From contig JAFZRG010000023.1 in assembly GCA_017619985.1 (NCBI GenBank), positions 1 through 10,974 on the forward strand: a stretch of 10,974 bases of DNA. Reading direction: 5' to 3'. Below the pieces are notes generated by a model, which was given only the letters and a program-made list of their open reading frames with translations, ran no database searches and was not told the DNA's origin. The position numbers and the translations under genes are program-made. Every line of letters starts with the position of its first letter. The stretch's first letter is position 1. The stretch comes from Bacillota bacterium (GTDB taxonomy: Bacteria > Bacillota > Clostridia > Peptostreptococcales > Anaerovoracaceae). Shown here piece by piece: positions 6,026 through 10,974 of the stretch.

Positions 6026-7933
6026 TTATCCCCCGGTATAGTTTGGTACGATCTCTTTGATGAATGCCCGGACCTCCTCGTCCCCTTTATCGAGAAGTCC
6101 GTTCAGGCTCGTTTCCAGGCCAGCGGCGAGCAGCCGTTCGAAGCCTTCGCTGAATTCGATGGGATGACCCACGAAGATCTTGCCGTGCTGCGTCTGCCGT
6201 ATGCCTTCCTCGGAGAGCAATAACTCTTCGTAGAGCTTTTCGCCGGGCCGCAGGCCCGTCACCTGTATATCGATATCCTTTCCGACCTCCAGGCCCGAAA
6301 GGCGTATCATCTTTTCCGCCAGATCCATGATCTTCACTGGTTCCCCCATGTCGAGGATGAAGATCTCTCCGCCGACGGCCATGGCGCCTGCCTGGATCAC
6401 CAGCTGCACCGCCTCGGGAATGGTCATGAAATAGCGGGTAATGTCCTTATGCGTGACCGTCACAGGGCCGCCTGCCGCGATCTGCCGCCGGAAGATCGGA
6501 ACGACCGAACCGTTGCTGCCCAGCACGTTGCCGAACCGCACCGCGCAGAACTCCGTGGAGCTGCCCCGTTCGGCCGCAGCGGACGCGCGGCTCTGCATCA
6601 GCATCTCGCAGATGCGCTTCGTCGCGCCCATGACGCTCGTGGGATTCACTGCCTTGTCCGTAGAGATCAGCACGAACTTTTCCGCCCGGTACTTCTCCGC
6701 CAGATCCATGCAGATGTCGGTGCCCAGCACGTTGTTCAGCAGCGCTTCCTTCGCCGCGTCCTCCATCAGAGGCACGTGCTTGTGCGCCGCCGCATGGAAG
6801 ACGACGTGCGGTTTGTATTTGAGGAAAAGCTCCTCCATCAGCGCGCGGTCGCGCACCGAAGCGATCATGAGTTCGATATCGGTGTCGGGGAACTTTCTGC
6901 GCATCTCCTGCCCCAGTTCGAAGGCGGAGTTCTCGTAGATGTCCACGACCACGATGCGCCGCGGGCCGTAGTGCGCGATCTGGCGCACGAGCTCGGAGCC
7001 GATGGAACCGCCGCCGCCCGTCACCATCACGACGTGACCCGACAGATATCCGGTGATGGACTTCAGGTCCACTTCCACGGGATCACGGCCCAGAAGGTCC
7101 TCGATCTGCACGTCGCGCAGCGCCTTGACCGAGATCTTGTTGTCGAGCAGGTCCATAAGCGACGGCATGATCTTTACTCTGCACTTCGTTTCATGGCAGA
7201 TCTCCAGGATCTCGGAAATGGTCTTCCTCGAAGCGGACGGGATCGCCACGATGATCTCGTCGATGTCGTATTTTTCGACCGCTGCCGGAATGTAGTCACG
7301 GTTGCCCACGACCTTTACCCCGTACGCCGTGCGGCCGATCTTCGCCTTGTCGTCGTCGATCAGCGCGACGATACGCCGGTCTCCGCCTTCCGCGTTGCGG
7401 ATCTCCTTGACGACTGTATTACCCGCATTTCCCGCTCCGACGAGGAGCACGCGGGTGTACTCGCGGTCCATGCCGAGACCGATCAGCCCGCGGCGTTTGG
7501 AACCGGGGATCGTGAAATAGCCGGGGTACCGGTATTCGCGGATATATCTGTAGAGAAAACGGATGCCGCCGATCAGGACGACGTCCAAAAACGTGCAGAT
7601 AATGTAGAAGCTTCTGGGCAGGGACTGCTGCGTCATGGCCATGTAGGCGAGAAAGCCCATATTGCCGACCGTACATCCCACGAAGACTTTCAGCAGCTCA
7701 TCCGAGCCCGCATAACGCCATAGGCTGCGATAGATGCCGAACAGGGTCAGCGTGGCCTCCTTGATCAGAAACATCCAGATCCAGTTGCGCAGCAACACGC
7801 CGAGAAACTGGAGAAACTGCACGTTGTCGGCGTCCAGTTCAAAGCGGACGAGCAACGCCAAAATAGACATGACTGCCATGCAGACCAGGTCCAGGACGAC
7901 CAGTAATACGATTCTCAGGCGGTGTCCGTTCAT
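6026..7933 (-). CDS. Membrane-bound nucleotide-sugar 4,6-dehydratase (PglF/CapD/FlaA1-like polysaccharide biosynthesis protein)
   Basis: Likely makes a UDP-4-keto-6-deoxy-HexNAc, or a related sugar, for surface glycan synthesis. The 635-residue protein has the full long-form architecture. N-terminal membrane segments (about 7-30, 45-66, 83-100, 108-125) are followed by a CoA-binding-like Rossmann domain with GAGNAG (166-171), then a C-terminal short-chain dehydrogenase domain. The latter has the NAD site TGGGGSIGSE (305-314), AAAHKHVPLME (381-391), the STDKAVNPTS loop (424-433), and Met435 with Lys439 where most relatives have Tyr-x3-Lys. RFGNVLGSNGSV (466-477) follows. The Met for Tyr change is known from PglF-type dehydratases, in which the TDK residues contribute to catalysis. 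Its ATG overlaps the flippase stop by 4 nt (ATGA). The exact substrate (GlcNAc, GalNAc or other) is not decided by sequence; 4-epimerase activity is the alternative. Confidence 0.92.
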   Translation of the reverse strand: MNGHRLRIVLLVVLDLVCMAVMSILALLVRFELDADNVQFLQFLGVLLRNWIWMFLIKEATLTLFGIYRSLWRYAGSDELLKVFVGCTVGNMGFLAYMAMTQQSLPRSFYIICTFLDVVLIGGIRFLYRYIREYRYPGYFTIPGSKRRGLIGLGMDREYTRVLLVGAGNAGNTVVKEIRNAEGGDRRIVALIDDDKAKIGRTAYGVKVVGNRDYIPAAVEKYDIDEIIVAIPSASRKTISEILEICHETKCRVKIMPSLMDLLDNKISVKALRDVQIEDLLGRDPVEVDLKSITGYLSGHVVMVTGGGGSIGSELVRQIAHYGPRRIVVVDIYENSAFELGQEMRRKFPDTDIELMIASVRDRALMEELFLKYKPHVVFHAAAHKHVPLMEDAAKEALLNNVLGTDICMDLAEKYRAEKFVLISTDKAVNPTSVMGATKRICEMLMQSRASAAAERGSSTEFCAVRFGNVLGSNGSVVPIFRRQIAAGGPVTVTHKDITRYFMTIPEAVQLVIQAGAMAVGGEIFILDMGEPVKIMDLAEKMIRLSGLEVGKDIDIQVTGLRPGEKLYEELLLSEEGIRQTQHGKIFVGHPIEFSEGFERLLAAGLETSLNGLLDKGDEEVRAFIKEIVPNYTGG

Positions 7934-9459
7934 CCGCGCTTCACCAGATCCTTTAAGATATCCAGTTCCTCAAACTTTGCCGCCTTCAGCAGGATCAGAT
8001 ATACGATGCCGGCTGCTGCGACGGCGCCCGCCAGACAAACGACCAGCGGACTATTTATTTTATCACTTAACAGGCGGAAGCACAAATAAGAGATGGCCAC
8101 GGCAGCCGCGGCAAAAGCGGCGGTCTTCGCCAGTTTCCGCCCGGACCGCAGCAGCACGATGTCGGGATATTTCCTCTTGAACGTATAGTACAGCAGCAGC
8201 GCGTTGATGATCTGCGCGATCGACGTCGCAAGCGCCAGGCCCGCGTGCTGCATGGAGCGTACGAGGATCAGGTTGAGCACGATGTTGCAGGCGACGGAGA
8301 CGACGGAGCAGTATACCGCAGTCTTCGTGTCGTGCAGGGAATAGAACACCTTCGTAATGAGCTGGTTCACGGCCAGGAATGTCAGGCCGATGGCGTAGCA
8401 GAAGAACGCAGCGGAGGTCATGGCGGTGTCGTCCGCCGTGAACGCGCCGTGCTGATAGACCAGACGGATCACGGGCACCGCGTAGACCATGGCGCCCATG
8501 GACAGGGGCACGGCCAGCAGCGCCAGCACGTTGATGCCGCGCTCGGTCAGCACGCCGATCTCGGCGCGGTCACCCTGGGCGAACGCCTGATTGAGCCGCG
8601 GATAGATGATCGTGACCAGAATGGAGACCGTCAGCATGACGATGGCGTTGATGATCTCGTTGCCGTAGGTCAGGGCGGAGACGCTTCCGGTCTGCAGGCC
8701 CGACGCCAGCATGCGGTCCACGAACGTGTTGATCTGCGCTACGCTGCCGCCGATGAAGATGGGAAGAGCCAGCAGGATCGCCTCCTTGACGGCGTCACCC
8801 ATGTGGAAGTCCAGCGTATAATGATAGCCCTTCCGTCCGGCGATGGCCCAGCATCCCAGGCCGCGCAGCGCGAAACCCACCACGATGCCGAAGATCAGCA
8901 GGTGGTAGTCCGTCTTCGAAGAAAGCACGACGAAGACGATCACGGCGATGCTCTGGACGTAGCCCAAAACGATCTGCGGGAAGAAAATGCCGCGGTACTG
9001 CAGATAGGCTTCGAAGATGTAGACGAACGCGGTGAACAGGACGGAGAAGAACGCAAAGCGCAGGTACCAGGCCGTCAGAGCAGCTTGTGTGCCTTCATAG
9101 CCGGGCGCAAAGATGCTCACCAGAGGCTTTGCCAGCAGCGCGCCGAGAACGATGGCGCCGCAGATCAGAAGGATCAGGGCATTCAAAAGCCTACTGGTGT
9201 ACAGGTCGCCCTCCTTTCTTCCGGAAGTTTCCTCCTTCGAAGAGAGGATGGGCATGTACGAGATCGCCACCGCGGAGACGATGCCGCCCAGCAGGATGTT
9301 GGGGATGTTCTGCGCCATGTTGTAGGCGTCCGTGATCTCCCCTGCCCCATAGAAAGCCGCCAGCACCATCTCCCGGACGAAGCCGAGCAGCTTGGTGCCT
9401 GCGGTAAGTATGGCCATGAAGGCGGCGGTCTGCGCCGTTGTGAGGCTTCGATCCTTCAT
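7930..9459 (-). CDS. murJ: MurJ/MviN-family lipid-linked oligosaccharide flippase
   Basis: A 509-residue, almost wholly hydrophobic protein of the MOP exporter superfamily with about 14 membrane segments. MurJ moves lipid II across the membrane for peptidoglycan assembly. Family features include the N-terminal KLLGFVREMVLAAFYGAG (23-40, with Arg29) and DAYNMAQNIPNIL (44-56), plus the mid-protein stretch YPRLNQAFAQGD. Length and layout fit MurJ better than Wzx. The ATG follows the upstream stop with no gap (TAA|ATG), with a ribosome binding site TGAGGT inside the upstream gene. Its position among glycopolymer genes, with no separate Wzx visible in the window, suggests it may be the flippase for that polymer and not, or not only, for lipid II. 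The symbol denotes family; the substrate is unproven. Confidence 0.88.
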   Translation of the reverse strand: MKDRSLTTAQTAAFMAILTAGTKLLGFVREMVLAAFYGAGEITDAYNMAQNIPNILLGGIVSAVAISYMPILSSKEETSGRKEGDLYTSRLLNALILLICGAIVLGALLAKPLVSIFAPGYEGTQAALTAWYLRFAFFSVLFTAFVYIFEAYLQYRGIFFPQIVLGYVQSIAVIVFVVLSSKTDYHLLIFGIVVGFALRGLGCWAIAGRKGYHYTLDFHMGDAVKEAILLALPIFIGGSVAQINTFVDRMLASGLQTGSVSALTYGNEIINAIVMLTVSILVTIIYPRLNQAFAQGDRAEIGVLTERGINVLALLAVPLSMGAMVYAVPVIRLVYQHGAFTADDTAMTSAAFFCYAIGLTFLAVNQLITKVFYSLHDTKTAVYCSVVSVACNIVLNLILVRSMQHAGLALATSIAQIINALLLYYTFKRKYPDIVLLRSGRKLAKTAAFAAAAVAISYLCFRLLSDKINSPLVVCLAGAVAAAGIVYLILLKAAKFEELDILKDLVKRG

Positions 9460-10974
9460 TTAGACCTCAGGCATGCTGGCCTCGTGCTTCGCTTCGGTCT
9501 TCGGGGCGGGCCGCTTCTTCTGCCGGTTGAGGGCGAGCCCGGTGCCGAGCATGGTATAGAACATGGGCATGGTGTTCACGCTGCCGTCGCTGAGCATCGC
9601 TGTGCCCAGGAACGCCAGGATACCACAGAAGATGCCGCCGTTGATGTGATCCGCAAAGGTCTCGAATCCCCTCTTGCGGAACGATTTGACCGCACCCACG
9701 AGGTAAATACCGATCAGGGCGAGCCACGCGAGCAGCGAAGGCAGGCCGGTATTGACCCAGTACTGCATGTAAATGTCGTGAGCCTTGTCGGTAACGTGAT
9801 TCAACTGCCTGCCTTGGTGACAGTTATATAATGTTGCATAATCCTTCTGCGGAAACACGAAGGCGAAGTTATCCGGCCCGGCGCCTTTCAAGATGTAATG
9901 CTTCAGCATAGGGATCGTTGTTGCCCAGATACGGCCGCGCCACGTACCAAAGGAATACTTGCTGACGGGGATCAGGGAAGAATGCTCCACTTTTTCCAGC
10001 ATCACTTCCTTGCCGACCTTGTTCTGATACCAGAACTCTTCTCCGTCGTAGCGGAATGCCCAGTCAGTATACTTTGTACGCAGAACTACATGGATCTGAT
10101 TTGTACGCTCCGAACGCGCCAGGAACAGCGCGATATAATCGTGATAGCGTTCGTCCAGGATCTCGAAGATGTTATCCTCCCCTTCAACTTTTGCCATATA
10201 GATCTGTCTGCCTTCGCCATCCGTGATCACGTAAGCATGCTGTTCACTGTCACGGACGAAATCCAGAGCGTTTCCGTTGATGGAGAAGACCAGGTGACTG
10301 TCCTTGCATTCGATATAGTCGATGGGGGCGTAGACGCTTGCCGGCGCATTGTCGAATTCTGCCTGGGCCGGACCATCGTCCGCATAGACAAACTGCACGA
10401 GCTGTTCCCGGACGGAAAAGACCGTCGCCCTGATCTCCGGCCACCAGCAGTCGGACAGCATGTACATCACACCGCCGGAGACGACGGCCAGGCAGAGCAG
10501 CGGCAGGATCCACTTCACCAGTTTTCTGCGGAATACGATCACCGCGGACACGAACAGCACCGTCAGCCCGACGTAGCCGCTCGCGGAGCGGGACGCAAAG
10601 AAATTGAACAGGAACAATCCGTAACAGGCCAGCACCGGAGCAGCCAGGATCTTCTTTTTCTTATCCGGCTGCTTAAACAGGTAAATGAACAGCAGCGCTG
10701 TTACCGCTACGACCAGGATCAGATAGAGCGGCACATAATTCGGATTGTAGACCGTCTGATAAACAGATTTAGAAAAGTCATACGCCTTTTCCTTGAATTT
10801 ATCCAGGAAATCGATCGCTTCCCATGTACTCAGGCCGCTCTCGGTCGTATCGTTGGGGGTGATCAGCTTCTGTCCGAGAGCCGTGGAAAGGAAGTCGTGG
10901 CCGCGCTGCTGGGTCACGCCGAGCGCGCCGAGCACAGTTGCAGCGAATAGGACGCATCCCATGACAGATGCCAG
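9460..10974 (-). CDS. O-antigen ligase/polymerase-like (Wzy/WaaL superfamily) membrane protein, 5' end outside window
   Basis: Probable polymerase or ligase for a lipid-linked surface polysaccharide. The frame is open to the window edge (Leu-Ala-Ser-Val precede the ATG at 10962), so the protein very likely starts further upstream; 505 codons are seen. Numbering from that ATG, membrane segments lie near 1-16, 78-96, 105-122, 127-144, 151-169, 405-425 and 443-457. Family marks are the Ser-Arg-Ser motif in ASRSASGYVGL (123-133), Arg-x-Arg-Ile-Trp (342-346), GAGPDNF (360-366), and the large-loop motif KAHDIYMQYWVNTGLPSLLAWL-like region with His395 (393-414). The outer loop is enlarged by a soluble, beta-rich insert at about 205-335. 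The C-terminus is a charged tail. The stop is directly followed by the flippase ATG. Confidence 0.82.
   Translation of the reverse strand: MASVMGCVLFAATVLGALGVTQQRGHDFLSTALGQKLITPNDTTESGLSTWEAIDFLDKFKEKAYDFSKSVYQTVYNPNYVPLYLILVVAVTALLFIYLFKQPDKKKKILAAPVLACYGLFLFNFFASRSASGYVGLTVLFVSAVIVFRRKLVKWILPLLCLAVVSGGVMYMLSDCWWPEIRATVFSVREQLVQFVYADDGPAQAEFDNAPASVYAPIDYIECKDSHLVFSINGNALDFVRDSEQHAYVITDGEGRQIYMAKVEGEDNIFEILDERYHDYIALFLARSERTNQIHVVLRTKYTDWAFRYDGEEFWYQNKVGKEVMLEKVEHSSLIPVSKYSFGTWRGRIWATTIPMLKHYILKGAGPDNFAFVFPQKDYATLYNCHQGRQLNHVTDKAHDIYMQYWVNTGLPSLLAWLALIGIYLVGAVKSFRKRGFETFADHINGGIFCGILAFLGTAMLSDGSVNTMPMFYTMLGTGLALNRQKKRPAPKTEAKHEASMPEV

Noticed and set aside
4850..6223. Plus-strand ORF of 457 codons opposite the LCP gene
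   Set aside because: Antisense shadow of a clear LCP family gene; its product is Asp/Val/His/Arg-rich with no motif, and it crosses the repeat-rich spacer.
6449..7723. Plus-strand ORF of 424 codons opposite the dehydratase gene
   Set aside because: Antisense to a protein with full Rossmann and SDR motifs; no domain of its own.
8245..9831. Long plus-strand ORF of 528 codons opposite the flippase and ligase-like genes
   Set aside because: It is low-complexity His/Asp/Arg/Gln/Glu-rich translation with no recognisable domain, antisense to two well-supported membrane protein genes. This is the usual shadow of GC-rich codon bias.
1..10974. CRISPR arrays, tRNA or rRNA genes, insertion sequences or phage genes
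   Set aside because: No regularly spaced repeats, cloverleaf-like gene, transposase motif or phage protein was seen on either strand.

Overview
The window reads as a stretch of chromosome from a GC-rich Gram-positive bacterium, most likely one of the Clostridia (Firmicutes). Reasons: a LytR-CpsA-Psr (LCP) cell-wall glycopolymer ligase, a lipoprotein-type LivJ, strong AGGAGG-like ribosome binding sites, and a consensus TTGACA-N17-TAAAAT promoter. This placement is inference; no rRNA or marker gene is present. Every supported gene lies on the minus strand, so transcription runs from high to low coordinates. The many long plus-strand ORFs are GC-driven shadows.

Region 1 (10974 down to 4904) is the downstream part of a cell-envelope glycopolymer operon. 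Its genes are an O-antigen ligase/polymerase-like membrane protein (5' end outside the window), a MurJ/MviN-family lipid-linked oligosaccharide flippase, a PglF/CapD-like membrane-bound nucleotide-sugar 4,6-dehydratase, and an LCP protein. They abut or overlap (TAA|ATG, ATGA, 3-nt gap), so they are co-transcribed and probably translationally coupled. Together they would make a modified sugar, flip and polymerise or ligate the lipid-linked glycan, and attach it to peptidoglycan.

Region 2 (4903 down to 4389) holds no conventional gene but is the most interesting part. It contains a repeat- and palindrome-rich spacer, an AT-rich promoter-upstream zone with a 9-bp direct repeat, and a near-perfect housekeeping promoter. 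Next comes an unlisted 49-codon ORF with its own ribosome binding site, in which 21 of 49 residues are Val, Leu or Ile. After it lie two mutually exclusive RNA structures: an 11-bp antiterminator stem and a 12-position terminator hairpin followed by five U. This is the layout of a classical ribosome-mediated transcription attenuator, placed directly before a branched-chain amino acid transporter operon.

Region 3 (4388 down to 1) is the operon livJ-livH-livM-livG-livF, with livF cut by the window edge. It encodes a complete high-affinity branched-chain amino acid ABC importer. A strong hairpin lies between livJ and livH and may set a higher level of the binding protein. The proposed circuit is: shortage of charged Val/Leu/Ile tRNA stalls the ribosome in the leader peptide, the antiterminator forms, and the transporter operon is transcribed.
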